64,000 nucleotides of DNA from Endozoicomonas gorgoniicola (GTDB taxonomy: Bacteria; Pseudomonadota; Gammaproteobacteria; Pseudomonadales; Endozoicomonadaceae). Shown in pieces: positions 25,921 through 35,598 of the stretch (positions are counted from its first letter, which is position 1; each line of letters opens with the position of its first letter). The position numbers and the translations under genes are program-made. The stretch lies in contig NZ_JAPFCC010000001.1 in assembly GCF_025562715.2 (NCBI RefSeq), positions 2,498,501 through 2,562,500 of the forward strand. Reading direction: 5' to 3'. The notes below the pieces were generated by a model. The model did no database searches, had not been told where the DNA came from, and worked only from the letters and a program-made list of their open reading frames with translations.

Positions 25921-26693
25921 GTAGCCTCAGCCTCCACCTGCTCACTGGTTTTGCCGAAACGTCGCTGTCGGCCTACATAATCCAGGAGCGCACGATAAAA
26001 CTCTGCCCGGTCAAAATCCGGCCACAGAGTATCGGTAAAATAAAACTCGCTGTAGGCACACTGCCATAGCATAAAGTTACTGATTCGCTGCTCTCCACTG
26101 GTGCGAATCATCAGGTCCGGGGCTGGCAAATCGGCGGTACTCAGGTGTGATTCAATCATCTCCTGAGTCACCTCATCAGCCTGCAGCTCACCCCGCTGAA
26201 CCCTTAGCGCCACTTTCTGAGTAGCCTGGGTGATATCCCACATACCGCCATAATTCGCAGCGATGACCAGCGTTACTTTATGCTCATCCGCTGTCAGGGC
26301 TTCAGCCTCACGAATGTGGCGCTGTATATCAGCACTGAAACCTGAGACATCTCCGATGACTTTGAGACGGATATTATTGCGTTTCAGGCGACGGGTTTCC
26401 CGTCTCAGGGCGCGGAGAAACAGCTCCATAAGACCATTGACTTCTTTGCGGGGGCGATTCCAGTTTTCGCTGCTGAACGCGAACAGCGTTAGTACTTCTA
26501 CCCCATATTCACTACAGGCCTCAACAATATTACGTACTGCTGACACTCCGGCGCGATGTCCCGCCAGACCGGGCAGTCGTCGTCTTTTTGCCCAGCGGTT
26601 GTTGCCATCCAGAATAATGGCAATATGTCGTGGCAGCTTATCTTTGGGAATTCCCTCTACACTGCCGGTTTCCATTTGCGGTGTCATTGCCAT
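25914..26693 (-). CDS. uppS: Undecaprenyl diphosphate synthase
   Basis: A cis-prenyltransferase that extends FPP to the C55 carrier lipid for peptidoglycan and O-antigen. The 259-residue protein has HIAIILDGNNRWAKRR (catalytic Asp in DGN), HRAGVSAVRNIVEAC, LFAFSSENWNRP and the C-terminal RTSGEQRISNFMLWQCAYSEFYFTDTLWPDF. Its first 20 residues are not conserved and an internal start cannot be excluded. It follows frr after about 100 bp. Confidence 0.96.
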   Translation of the reverse strand: MAMTPQMETGSVEGIPKDKLPRHIAIILDGNNRWAKRRRLPGLAGHRAGVSAVRNIVEACSEYGVEVLTLFAFSSENWNRPRKEVNGLMELFLRALRRETRRLKRNNIRLKVIGDVSGFSADIQRHIREAEALTADEHKVTLVIAANYGGMWDITQATQKVALRVQRGELQADEVTQEMIESHLSTADLPAPDLMIRTSGEQRISNFMLWQCAYSEFYFTDTLWPDFDRAEFYRALLDYVGRQRRFGKTSEQVEAEATC

Positions 26694-26797
26694 GAAGTCT
26701 TTGCTGATCTGAAAAGTTGAAGAGAAACAACAGGTTTAAGAAAACCTTGCAGGAGCCAGCCCAAAAAAGCAAGCTCCCACAAAGGCAACGGATGTGA

Positions 26798-27355
26798 TCA
26801 GACTTCCATCAGATCGCTTTCTTTGGCAGCCAGTGCCTTGTCAACTTCAGCCACAAAGCTGTCGGTGATCTTCTGCACATCATCAGCTGCACGACGCTCC
26901 TCGTCTTCACTGATCTCTTTTTCCTTCTCCAGCTCTTTGAAGTCGGACAGAGCATCACGGCGGATGTTACGAATGGCGATCTTGGCATTTTCAGCTTCAG
27001 CACGCGCCTGACGCACATAACCCTTGCGGGTCTCCTCAGTCAGTGGTGGCAGAGGAATACGGATCACCTCACCAGCCGTTGAAGGGTTCAGACCCAGGTC
27101 AGACTTGATGATGGCTTTTTCAATGTCTGGCACCATGGACTTCTCCCAGACACGTACTGCCAGGGTGCGGGCATCTTCAGCAGAGATGTTCGCCATCTGA
27201 CCCAGGGGCGTCTCGGAACCGTAATAGGATACCTTGATGCCATCGAGCAGACTTGGGTGCGCACGCCCCGTGCGTATTTTGTTAAACGCAACCGTCAGGG
27301 AATCCAGAGATTTCCCCATACGCTCTTTAGCGTCGTCTTTAATTTCATTAATCAT
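26798..27355 (-). CDS. frr: Ribosome recycling factor
   Basis: With EF-G it splits post-termination ribosomes. The 185-residue protein is the standard length, with MGKSLDSLTVAFNKIRTGRAHPSLLDGI, YYGSETPLGQMANISAEDART, PLPPLTEETRKGYVRQARAEAENAKIAIRNIRRDA and a C-terminal helix. The ATG overlaps the pyrH stop (ATGA), so the two are translationally coupled, the usual arrangement. Confidence 0.98.
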   Translation of the reverse strand: MINEIKDDAKERMGKSLDSLTVAFNKIRTGRAHPSLLDGIKVSYYGSETPLGQMANISAEDARTLAVRVWEKSMVPDIEKAIIKSDLGLNPSTAGEVIRIPLPPLTEETRKGYVRQARAEAENAKIAIRNIRRDALSDFKELEKEKEISEDEERRAADDVQKITDSFVAEVDKALAAKESDLMEV

Positions 27356-28089
27356 TGTTGACCCCCTGAAACAAGTGTTCCTTCATTACTACCTACTACA
27401 ACACTCAGCAATGCGCCGGGCTTGTTCATGTTGAATACACGCAAGGGCATATTCTGGTCACGGACCAGGCAGATGGCTGTCAGATCCATTACACCAAGCT
27501 TGCGGTCCAGCACCTCATCGTAAGACAGGTGGTCAAACTTGACTGCATCGGCATGTTTAACAGGGTCTTTGTCGTATACGCCGTCGACCTTGGTGGCTTT
27601 CAGAACAGCGTCAACATCGACTTCAATGCCGCGAAGGCAGGCAGCAGAATCAGTGGTAAAGAAAGGATTGCCGGTACCGGCGGAGAATATAACGACATCA
27701 CCTTCACTGAGGTGACGCATTGCACGACGATGATCGTAGTGTTCAACGACACCACTCATCGGGATAGAAGACATAACCCGGGTATTGATATTGGAACGCT
27801 CAAGGGCATCACGCATGGCCAGAGCATTCATTACCGTAGCCAGCATACCCATGTGGTCGCCAGTGACGCGATCCAGCCCCGCAGCACTGAGTTCTGCACC
27901 CCGGAACAGGTTACCGCCACCGATAACGATACCAACCTGTACACCGATACCAACCAGTTGGCCAATTTCCAGGGCCATGCGATCCAGGACACCCGGATCT
28001 ATGCCGAAATCATTGGAACCCTGCAGCGCTTCACCGCTGAGCTTGAGAAGAATGCGCTTGTATTTCGGTTGTCGATCATTTACCGGCAT
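27352..28089 (-). CDS. pyrH: UMP kinase
   Basis: It phosphorylates UMP to UDP and is allosterically regulated by GTP and UTP. 245 residues from the ATG at 28089 (GGAAGC upstream): YKRILLKLSGEALQG, IGIVIGGGNLFRG-type loop, DHMGMLATVMNALAM, FSAGTGNPFFTTDSAACLRG, KVDGVYDKDP. A longer in-frame reading to 28242 has no family support. Product feeds pyrG further down the cluster. Confidence 0.97.
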   Translation of the reverse strand: MPVNDRQPKYKRILLKLSGEALQGSNDFGIDPGVLDRMALEIGQLVGIGVQVGIVIGGGNLFRGAELSAAGLDRVTGDHMGMLATVMNALAMRDALERSNINTRVMSSIPMSGVVEHYDHRRAMRHLSEGDVVIFSAGTGNPFFTTDSAACLRGIEVDVDAVLKATKVDGVYDKDPVKHADAVKFDHLSYDEVLDRKLGVMDLTAICLVRDQNMPLRVFNMNKPGALLSVVVGSNEGTLVSGGQQ

Positions 28090-28333
28090 GTTCAGCTTCC
28101 GTATCAAAGATAGGCGGATAATAACATCCGGCATCCCTGCTGTCAGATAGTCTACTGTCAGAAATACCGGATGCTGGATCAGAAACCCTCTGATCATAGA
28201 GATCACAAAGGGCTTCCGGCTGGAAGCTTTCAGCCTTGTCACCTGAAGCCTTCAAGCACCTGGCCACCTACAGTCTGCGCCACAAACAATATGACTCAGC
28301 ATGTTAGTCACCATCAGCTTCCAGCCTGGCAAG

Positions 28334-28371
28334 GCCGGAATCAACTGCAACGCAATGCAACAGATTCCGGC
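28334..28371 (-). terminator. Hairpin between tsf and pyrH
   Basis: Perfect 9-bp stem (GCCGGAATC / GATTCCGGC) enclosing 20 nt, 15 bases after the tsf stop. No T-run follows on the minus strand, so its effect on transcription is uncertain. Confidence 0.4.
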
Positions 28372-28385
28372 TTACTGCAGAAAAA

Positions 28386-29249
28386 TTAAGCGCCTGCAGC
28401 CGCTGCAGCCACTTCAGCAGCGAAATCCACTTCTTCTTTCTCGATACCTTCACCCACTTCGAAACGAACGAAGCTGGAGATAGTCGCGCCGGCTTTCTTA
28501 GCCAGAGCGCCTACTTTCATGTCAGGATCTTTAACGAAAGGCTGCTCAACCAGGCTGCTCTCGGACAGGAACTTGTTGATACGACCAACAATCATCTTCT
28601 CGATGATTTCAGCTGGCTTGCCAGACTGCTCAGCCTGAGCCTTGAAGATTTCCTTCTCTTTCTCTACCAGCTCAGCCGGCATATCTTCCTTGTTAACCAC
28701 CTGAGGGCTAACAGCAGCAACGTGCATAGCCACGTCACGAGCCAGCTCAGCGTCACCACCTTCCTGGCTAACCAGTACAGCGATACGGCTGTTGCCGTGA
28801 ACGTAAGAACCCACAATACCGCCTTCTACTACAACGGCACGACGAACGCTGATGTTTTCACCGATTTTCTGAACCAGAGCCAGACGAGCCGCTTCCAGTT
28901 CACCTTCCATCAGTGCGGCAACGTCAGTTTCCTTACGTTCAAACGCAACGTCAGTGACCTTCTGAACGAATGCAACAAAGCCTTCATCACGGGCAACGAA
29001 GTCAGTTTCACTGTTCACTTCAACGATGATGCCGTAAGAAGCGTCTTCAGCCACTTTGGTCATCACGATGCCTTCAGCAGCGGTACGGCCCGCCTTCTTG
29101 GCCGCTTTAGCCTGGCCAGACTTGCGCATCTCTTCGATGGCTTTCTCGATGTCGCCACCAGCCTCTTTCAGAGCGCGCTTGCACTCCATCATACCCAGAC
29201 CAGTGCGCTCACGCAGTTCCTTAACCAGTGCTGCAGAAATTGCTGCCAT
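28386..29249 (-). CDS. tsf: Translation elongation factor Ts
   Basis: Guanine nucleotide exchange factor for EF-Tu. 287 residues from the ATG at 29249 (GAGG upstream). The UBA-like N-domain MAAISAALVKELRERTGLG-MMECKRALKEAGGDIEKAIEEMRK is followed by the core with NSETDFVARDEGF, the TDFVA motif that contacts EF-Tu, and a dimerisation region. The usual partner rpsB is upstream across an intrinsic terminator. Confidence 0.98.
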   Translation of the reverse strand: MAAISAALVKELRERTGLGMMECKRALKEAGGDIEKAIEEMRKSGQAKAAKKAGRTAAEGIVMTKVAEDASYGIIVEVNSETDFVARDEGFVAFVQKVTDVAFERKETDVAALMEGELEAARLALVQKIGENISVRRAVVVEGGIVGSYVHGNSRIAVLVSQEGGDAELARDVAMHVAAVSPQVVNKEDMPAELVEKEKEIFKAQAEQSGKPAEIIEKMIVGRINKFLSESSLVEQPFVKDPDMKVGALAKKAGATISSFVRFEVGEGIEKEEVDFAAEVAAAAAGA

Positions 29250-29363
29250 GGTGGATTCCTCTCGCAAATGTTCAATGTCACTCCTGAGAATGCTGATGAA
29301 GTGTCGTGCTTGCAACGCCTCTTATTTCGGCATTTCAGGATAGATAATGGTTACTTGTAATCT

Positions 29364-29392
29364 GAAAAAGGGGGCATCTGGCCCCCTTTTTC
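29364..29392 (-). terminator. Strong intrinsic terminator/attenuator between rpsB and tsf
   Basis: A 12-bp perfect stem (GAAAAAGGGGGC with its complement) around a 5-nt loop. The arm ends in a T-run on either strand, so it can act in both directions. It lies 15 bases after rpsB. A hairpin at this place is known in other gammaproteobacteria and lets S2 be made in excess over EF-Ts. Confidence 0.85.
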
Positions 29393-29406
29393 TAACACCT
29401 GGAAGA

Positions 29407-30183
29407 TTAAGCTTCCGCGGCGTCGTCAGCCTTGGTTTCAGCTTCCGCTTCAACTTCAACTTCTACAAATTCGCTTTCAGCGCCAGTGCTGGCAGCAGCG
29501 CGAGCATCCATGATGACGTCAGCAGCTGCTTTAACGTACAACTGGATAGCACGGATAGCGTCATCGTTACCCGGGATAACGAAGTCTACGCCTTCCGGGC
29601 TGGAGTTGGTATCGACGATACCGATGACAGGAATACCCAGCTTGTTGGCTTCCTGAATAGCGATGCGCTCGTGCTCAACGTCGATAACGAACAGCGCGTC
29701 TGGCAGGCCGCCCATTTCCTTGATACCACCCAGGGAGCGATCCAGCTTCTCCAGGTCGCGACGACGCATCAGAGCTTCTTTTTTGGTCAGCTTCTCGAAG
29801 GTGCCGTCCTGAGACTGAGCTTCCAGGTCACGCAGACGACGTACAGACTGACGGATAGTCTTGTAGTTAGTCAGCATACCACCCAGCCAGCGGTGAGCAA
29901 CGAATGGCTGACCAGCGCGGGCAGCTTCTTCGCGGATGATCTTGCCCGCAGCACGCTTGGTGCCTACGAACATAACCTTGTTCTTGCCTGAAGCCAGCTT
30001 ACGGATGAACTCCATAGCTTCGGTGAACGCAGGCATGGTGTGCTCAAGGTTGATGATATGAATCTTGTTGCGAGCACCGAAGATGAATTTGTTCATCTTT
30101 GGGTTCCAGAAACGAGTCTGGTGACCGAAGTGCACGCCCGCCTTGAGCATGTCACGCATGGTAACGTTATGGGCTTGCGCCAT
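29407..30183 (-). CDS. rpsB: 30S ribosomal protein S2
   Basis: 258 residues: TMRDMLKAGVHFGHQTRFWNPKM at the start, NKVMFVGTKRAAGKIIREEA, QPFVAHRWLGGMLTNYKTI, PDALFVIDVEHERIAIQEANKLGIPVIGIVDTNS. The C-terminus is an acidic Glu/Ala-rich tail (about residues 235-258) longer than that of E. coli S2 (241). A good AGGAG site precedes the ATG. It is the promoter-proximal gene of the whole minus-strand cluster and faces map across a divergent region. Confidence 0.98.
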   Translation of the reverse strand: MAQAHNVTMRDMLKAGVHFGHQTRFWNPKMNKFIFGARNKIHIINLEHTMPAFTEAMEFIRKLASGKNKVMFVGTKRAAGKIIREEAARAGQPFVAHRWLGGMLTNYKTIRQSVRRLRDLEAQSQDGTFEKLTKKEALMRRRDLEKLDRSLGGIKEMGGLPDALFVIDVEHERIAIQEANKLGIPVIGIVDTNSSPEGVDFVIPGNDDAIRAIQLYVKAAADVIMDARAAASTGAESEFVEVEVEAEAETKADDAAEA

Positions 30184-30672
30184 TTTATTTCTCCTGATAC
30201 AGGGTTATGCCTCCACGCACCCCATGAGTTCGACCCCTGGCAGGTTTGATCTTTCAAAGAACCATCAAACCTTTGGGCACCCTGAGTCATGTGACGGTGC
30301 ATGTGAGTTCTGTAAATAGTTTAAAAAGCTTCGATTCGGGGAAGCCAATAACAGGCCGGAATGGCTTGCAGACAGACCCCATTTAACGAAGACGGCGATT
30401 TATACCACAAAAAAAAACGAACGAAAACCTTTCAGCTGGCTTTCACCGCCAGAGTCAGGACATTTCCTGATCTGGAGGTTTTACAACTGAATTTGAAACA
30501 CTACAGTATCGGAGAGTACCGGAGAGGCTTAACAGGTGCAGTTTGAAAAGTGATGACAACGCCAGTTAGAAAAGTAGCCCAACTCCGCATGAATATCACG
30601 CACAACTTCTGTTAGAATCGCTCTATTACCACCCAATCATCCGACCCAACGGCTGACAGCCAGTTTATTTCT
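30184..30672. promoter_or_regulatory. Divergent control region rpsB / map
   Basis: 489 bp with no supported gene. It must contain the rpsB promoter and 5' leader, which in gammaproteobacteria is the site where S2 represses its own mRNA, and the map promoter. I see no perfect -35/-10 pair by eye. A short reading frame at 30361-30546 has no ribosome binding site and compositional features of non-coding DNA. Confidence 0.5.
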
Positions 30673-31464
30673 ATGAACGTAATTATTAAAACCCCTGAAG
30701 ATATCGAAGGCATGCGTATTGCTGGACGCCTGGCAGCACAAGTGCTGGAAATGATTACCCCCCATGTCAAGGCAGGCATCACAACCGATGAGCTGGACCG
30801 CCTGTGCCACGATTATATCGTTAATGAGCAAAATGCCATTCCAGCCCCTCTGAACTATGGTGCAGCGCCCGGCCGTCCGGGCTTTCCGAAGTCTATCTGC
30901 ACATCCATCAACCATGTGGTCTGCCACGGTATTCCCGGCGAGAAGAAGCTGAAGAAAGGTGATGTCATGAACATCGACGTCACTGTTATCAAAGACGGCT
31001 ATCACGGCGACACCAGCAAAATGTTCATTATTGGCGAAACCCAGCCTTTCAATGAGCGTCTCGTACAGGTCACCCAGGAGTGTCTCTACAAGGCCATTGA
31101 CCAGGTACGCCCGGGCATCCGACTGAGCGACATTGGTCGTATTATCGAGGAGCATGCCCACGCCAACCACTTTACTGTGGTAGAAGAGTACTGCGGTCAC
31201 GGTATTGGCAGAGGCTTCCACGAAGACCCGCAGGTGCTGCATTACAACGGCTACAACGAAAACAACGACTGCATCCTGCGCGAAGGCATGACCTTCACCA
31301 TCGAGCCAATGATCAATGCTGGCAAGAAAAACACCAAATTACTGGGTGACGGCTGGACAGCGGTCACCAAAGACCGTCGTCCTTCTGCCCAGTGGGAACA
31401 CACCCTGCTGGTCACCGCCGATGGTGTTGAGGTACTGACCCGGCGTCCAGAAGAAACATTCTGA
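30673..31464 (+). CDS. map: Methionine aminopeptidase, type I
   Basis: It removes the N-terminal Met from nascent proteins. The 263-residue pita-bread-fold enzyme shows all metal ligands: the two Asp in MNIDVTVIKDGYHGDTSKMF, His in YCGHGIGRGFHEDP, Glu in TFTIEPM and Glu in SAQWEHTLLVT. Length matches E. coli Map. It is the first gene of the plus-strand half of the window and is divergent from rpsB, as in many relatives. Confidence 0.98.
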   Translation: MNVIIKTPEDIEGMRIAGRLAAQVLEMITPHVKAGITTDELDRLCHDYIVNEQNAIPAPLNYGAAPGRPGFPKSICTSINHVVCHGIPGEKKLKKGDVMNIDVTVIKDGYHGDTSKMFIIGETQPFNERLVQVTQECLYKAIDQVRPGIRLSDIGRIIEEHAHANHFTVVEEYCGHGIGRGFHEDPQVLHYNGYNENNDCILREGMTFTIEPMINAGKKNTKLLGDGWTAVTKDRRPSAQWEHTLLVTADGVEVLTRRPEETF

Positions 31465-31558
31465 CCGCCAGCCAGGAGCCTGACGGCGAGCAGGCTTCTG
31501 GCTGCTCCGACGAAAAGGAATAGAATACAATAACAGCGACCAGCCACCAGGTTTCACC

Positions 31559-34276
31559 ATGATAACGACCAGCCTACAGGTTCCCCAGTCACTCAGAACC
31601 GAGCTGTTCAATCGCAGCCAGTTTCGTGCCGACATCACGCTGTCCAACAGCGCCATCCCTGCCTACAAAAAAGCCATCAGAACTGCCCGTGAACGGCTGG
31701 ACCAGTGGTTCAGGGAAGAGATAAGTATTGAAACACTGGTCGACGCCCAAACCTGGTTTATGGATGAAATTCTAACGGTCGCCTGGGAACATCTGGACTG
31801 GAGCAATGGCTGCGACATTGCCTTACTGGCTGTAGGCGGGTATGGGCGGCGAGAGCTGCACCCGGGCTCTGACATCGACATTCTGCTGCTTCTGTCAGAT
31901 AACACTTACAGCACCCACAAAGAAAATATCGAACGTTTTCTCACCCTGCTGTGGGATATCGGCCTGAAAGTAGGCTCCAGTGTTCGCTCTGTTGATGAGT
32001 GCGCCGTGCAGGCGGAGAATGACCTCACGATTATGACCAACCTGCTGGAAGCCCGGCTGTTATCCGGCCCCGAGGCACTGTCAGACAGATTACACGAGCG
32101 CATCAGCCCCGAACACATGTGGCCAAGCAAAGATTACCTGCAGGCAAAGTTTGAAGAACAACGGGAACGACACCGCAAATACGATGACTCTGAATACAAG
32201 CTGGAGCCCAATATCAAAAGCTCCCCCGGAGGCATCCGCGATATCCATATGCTGGGCTGGGTTACCCGACGTCACTTTGGTACACACGACCTGAAAGAAC
32301 TGGTGGACATCGGCTTTCTCAGCCACAACGAACACCAGCAGCTGCAGCGCTGCAAAGCCTTCCTGTGGAGAGTCCGCTGGGGACTGCACCTCACCTCTGG
32401 CCGCTGCGAAGATCGCCTGTTGTTCGACCATCAGCGCACCCTCGCGAACCTGTTCGGTTACCACGACCATAACGACTCTCTGGCTGTCGAACAGTTTATG
32501 CAGAGTTACTTCCGTACCGTACTGATTGTTGGTCAACTGAAAGACCTGCTGCTGCAACATTTTGACGACGCTATCCTGAACGCCGACCTGCCACAGGTCA
32601 TTACACCCATCAATGAGCGGTTTCAGGTTCGTAACCAGTACATCGAAACCACCAGCGCGACGGTATTCAGCGACTACCCGCCCGCCATGCTGGAAATGTT
32701 TGTCCTGATGACCAGGGATGCCAACATACACGGCCCTACCGCTGAAACCATTCGCCTGCTCAGGGAACACCGACACCTGGTTGACAACGAGTTTCGCAAA
32801 GACCCACGCTGTGCCAAACAGTTTATCAAGCTGCTACAGGCACCCTACGCCCTGACTGCCAACCTCCGGCGCATGGCAAGGTATGGCATTCTCGGGCGCT
32901 ATCTGCCAGAGTTCGGCCGCATTATCGGACAGATGCAGTTTGACCTGTTTCATTCCTATACCGTTGATGCACACACACTGCTGCTGATCAAACATCTGCG
33001 CAGTTTCACCTACAAGGAAAATGAGCAGCGCTATCCCGTTGCCTCTCAGCTGATCCGAGCCATCAAAAACCCTGAACTGCTCTACATTGCCGCCATTTAC
33101 CACGATATCGGCAAAGGCCGTGGTGGCAACCATTCGCAGCTGGGTGCTGTCGATGCCGAGCGGTTCTGTCGTCGCCACGGTTTAAAACCTAACGACACCC
33201 GCCTTGTTGTCTGGCTGGTCAGAGAACACCTGACACTGTCTACCACCGCACAAAAGCAGGATCTGTCCGACCCTCAGGTAATTCAGGACTTTGCCCGGAA
33301 AATGGGTTCTGTTAACTACCTGAACTTTCTTTACCTGTTAACGGTAGCCGATATCAATGCCACCAATTCGGAGCTCTGGAACGGCTGGCGCTCTTCACTC
33401 CTGGAACAGCTTTATCGTCGCACACGGCGCATGCTGGAAGGCGATATGAGCAGCCTGACGGATGAACAAGACCGGGTTGCAGCCGTTAAGGAACGCGCCC
33501 TGAAGAGACTGGCTGATAAAGCGCTGGATCAGCAAACCATCACCCGGCTCTGGTCAGCACTGGGAATTGAGTACTTTACCCGGCATAACTCCCGGGAAAT
33601 TGCATGGCACACAGAAAACATCCTGAACCATGACAACAGCAAACCTCTGGTGATTGTTCAGGAGACCGATATTGACCAGCAGGATCTTGGCGGGTCACGG
33701 GTATTTATCTATACACCGGATCAGCCTAACCTGTTTGCGGCTGCCGTAGCGGCACTGGATCAGCTCCACCTGAGCATTCAGGACGCCAGAATCATTACCT
33801 CGTCGGATAACTACAGCATGGATACCTTTACGGTACTGGAAGACGATGGACGTGCGATTGGACACAACCCGAAACGCATACTGCAAATCAAACGTCACCT
33901 GCAGTTAATTCTGGAGAATACCGACGATTTCCCGGATCTGATCAGCCGCCGGACGCCCAGAAAACTGCGCCATTTTGCCCGAAAGCCGGAAGTGCTGATC
34001 AGCAACATTCCCGACATCCGCCGTACCCTGCTGGAAATAAAAGCGACCGACCGCCCCGGGCTGCTGGCCAAGATAGGCCGTACCTTCATGTCGCTTAACC
34101 TGCAGGTGCACAATGCCAAAATTGCCACCTTCGGTGAAAAGGTTGAAGACCGCTTTTACATTACCGACAACCAGAAACAACCCGTCAATGATCCCGAATT
34201 TGCAAAAACCATTTGCAAAACCCTGGAGGAAACACTGCAGAGAGCCAGTCAGCAAGACCTGATCCGGTCTCGCTGA
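31559..34276 (+). CDS. glnD: PII uridylyltransferase / uridylyl-removing enzyme
   Basis: Sensor of glutamine that uridylylates and deuridylylates the PII proteins and thereby controls nitrogen metabolism. 905 residues with four domains: nucleotidyltransferase (LAVGGYGRRELHPGSDIDILLL near residue 95), the GlnD linker, an HD hydrolase domain (IYHDIGKGRGGNHSQLGAVDA near residue 520), and two C-terminal ACT domains (from about 710 and 820) that bind glutamine. It follows map by about 95 bp, the common gene order. Confidence 0.97.
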   Translation: MITTSLQVPQSLRTELFNRSQFRADITLSNSAIPAYKKAIRTARERLDQWFREEISIETLVDAQTWFMDEILTVAWEHLDWSNGCDIALLAVGGYGRRELHPGSDIDILLLLSDNTYSTHKENIERFLTLLWDIGLKVGSSVRSVDECAVQAENDLTIMTNLLEARLLSGPEALSDRLHERISPEHMWPSKDYLQAKFEEQRERHRKYDDSEYKLEPNIKSSPGGIRDIHMLGWVTRRHFGTHDLKELVDIGFLSHNEHQQLQRCKAFLWRVRWGLHLTSGRCEDRLLFDHQRTLANLFGYHDHNDSLAVEQFMQSYFRTVLIVGQLKDLLLQHFDDAILNADLPQVITPINERFQVRNQYIETTSATVFSDYPPAMLEMFVLMTRDANIHGPTAETIRLLREHRHLVDNEFRKDPRCAKQFIKLLQAPYALTANLRRMARYGILGRYLPEFGRIIGQMQFDLFHSYTVDAHTLLLIKHLRSFTYKENEQRYPVASQLIRAIKNPELLYIAAIYHDIGKGRGGNHSQLGAVDAERFCRRHGLKPNDTRLVVWLVREHLTLSTTAQKQDLSDPQVIQDFARKMGSVNYLNFLYLLTVADINATNSELWNGWRSSLLEQLYRRTRRMLEGDMSSLTDEQDRVAAVKERALKRLADKALDQQTITRLWSALGIEYFTRHNSREIAWHTENILNHDNSKPLVIVQETDIDQQDLGGSRVFIYTPDQPNLFAAAVAALDQLHLSIQDARIITSSDNYSMDTFTVLEDDGRAIGHNPKRILQIKRHLQLILENTDDFPDLISRRTPRKLRHFARKPEVLISNIPDIRRTLLEIKATDRPGLLAKIGRTFMSLNLQVHNAKIATFGEKVEDRFYITDNQKQPVNDPEFAKTICKTLEETLQRASQQDLIRSR

Positions 34277-34330
34277 CCGCTAACGACTCTTTTTTAACTG
34301 AGTTTTCTTTTTAACTGAGAGCGCTGCATC

Positions 34331-34882
34331 ATGAGCCTGAGAGATCTCAGTGAAAGCCTGGCCTGCATCAACCCCTATGGTGGGCTCAACATTCACGGTA
34401 ACTGTGTACACTGTGCAATTCACACGGCAGATGTGCTGGTCAAAAACACCGTACCACACACCGTGGACGGCAGCCTCTTCTGGCTGCCGGGTCTGGCTGC
34501 CGGAGAGAGCGCATGTTTCAAACAGACATGGAACCGTCCCACACTACTGCTTGCCTATCTCATCGGCCAGGGTATCAACCAGGTCTACGCTGCCGAGACA
34601 GAAGACCATGCATACAACCTTGTTGTCGACAGTCGCCACTATGTCTATGTCATTGACAGCAATCAACAGTTTTATCGCCATATTCGCACCATCAGGGACT
34701 TTATCGCCACAGCGCATAATGAGTCGGTGTTCATCCGCTTTGAGGACGACTATGCCAACCCGCCCGGGGGCAGTAATCTCGATATCTACCTCTGGGGAGA
34801 ACTTAGTCCGCATTGGCGCAAGATCATAGAGAGCAGCTATCTGGGAATATTTCAAACTGCAGGCGGAGCCTATACCATTTAG
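34331..34882 (+). CDS. Orphan papain-fold (Tox-PL-like) cysteine enzyme
   Basis: A 183-residue protein. INPYGG...GNCVHCAIHTADVLV near residues 13-37 resembles the NC-x-x-CA start of Tox-PL / papain-fold toxin domains (glutamine deamidase or peptidase-like folds found at the C-termini of polymorphic toxins). DHAYNLVVDSRHYVYVIDSNQQFY follows, giving a candidate Cys25-His93-Asp109 triad in the right order. There is no signal peptide, no N-terminal delivery domain and no obvious immunity gene, so it stands alone. It follows glnD by 54 bp on the same strand. It could act inside the cell, or be an effector exported by a specialised system. The family assignment is by motif only. Confidence 0.6.
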   Translation: MSLRDLSESLACINPYGGLNIHGNCVHCAIHTADVLVKNTVPHTVDGSLFWLPGLAAGESACFKQTWNRPTLLLAYLIGQGINQVYAAETEDHAYNLVVDSRHYVYVIDSNQQFYRHIRTIRDFIATAHNESVFIRFEDDYANPPGGSNLDIYLWGELSPHWRKIIESSYLGIFQTAGGAYTI

Positions 34883-35091
34883 GAACAGCCCAAAACTAAC
34901 TTCCTGCTTTTACCCTGCAAGAAAGCAGGCGCTGGCTGAGCCATCGCCACATACGTCGTAAAAGCTGATTACATTCGCTTGCCAGACTATACTTTCCTGC
35001 CAACTGACTCTGATGGAATGAAGGAAGATGACTGCAAGCCATCTTCTGCCTAACCGGCATGGAAGCCCTGACCTGACTGAGGGCGACACCC

Positions 35092-35598
35092 ATGAGTATT
35101 GCCGACCGTGTTCACCACCTGCTCGAAGAAGAGCATATCCCTTATGACACCCTGCAACACACCACCAGCCACAGCTCTGTCCAGACCGCCATTGCTGCTC
35201 AAATACCACTGAACTCACTGGCCAAGGCAGTGATACTGAAAGATGACCTGAACGACTACCTGATGGCTGTTATTCCGTCATCCAATCGCCTGCAAATGCG
35301 CCAGGTTCAAAACTTTCTTGACCGTCCCGTAAAACTGGCCAGCGAAACCGATGCCCAAAAGCCGTTTTCAGATTGTCAGTTCGGTGCCATTCCACCGATT
35401 GCACGGGCTTACGAGATGTCCATGATCTGGGACGACAGGCTCAGCCAGGTTCCCGATATCTACCTGGAGTCCGGTGACCATGAAACCCTGCTTCATATTG
35501 ACCAGGAAGGCTTTCAGCAACTGATAAAGGGCACCCCCCACAGCAACCTGTGCAGCCAGCCGAGGCATGACTCCAGACCCGACCCCTATGAGTCGTAA
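35092..35598 (+). CDS. YbaK/ProX-type aminoacyl-tRNA deacylase domain protein
   Basis: A 168-residue single-domain protein with the YbaK fold: IPYDTLQHTTSHSSVQTAIAAQIPLNSLAKAVILKD, where the Lys in LAKAVILKD corresponds to the conserved substrate-contacting Lys of YbaK, then LMAVIPSSNRLQM and FGAIPPI. Such proteins hydrolyse mischarged Ala- or Cys-tRNA in trans. The first M is supported by a spacing-correct purine-rich stretch. The C-terminal 25 residues are poorly conserved. Substrate is not predictable from the sequence. Confidence 0.85.
   Translation: MSIADRVHHLLEEEHIPYDTLQHTTSHSSVQTAIAAQIPLNSLAKAVILKDDLNDYLMAVIPSSNRLQMRQVQNFLDRPVKLASETDAQKPFSDCQFGAIPPIARAYEMSMIWDDRLSQVPDIYLESGDHETLLHIDQEGFQQLIKGTPHSNLCSQPRHDSRPDPYES

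Noticed and set aside
30361..30546. Short open frame in the rpsB-map region
   Set aside because: No ribosome binding site, Lys/Arg-rich low-complexity start, no family resemblance.
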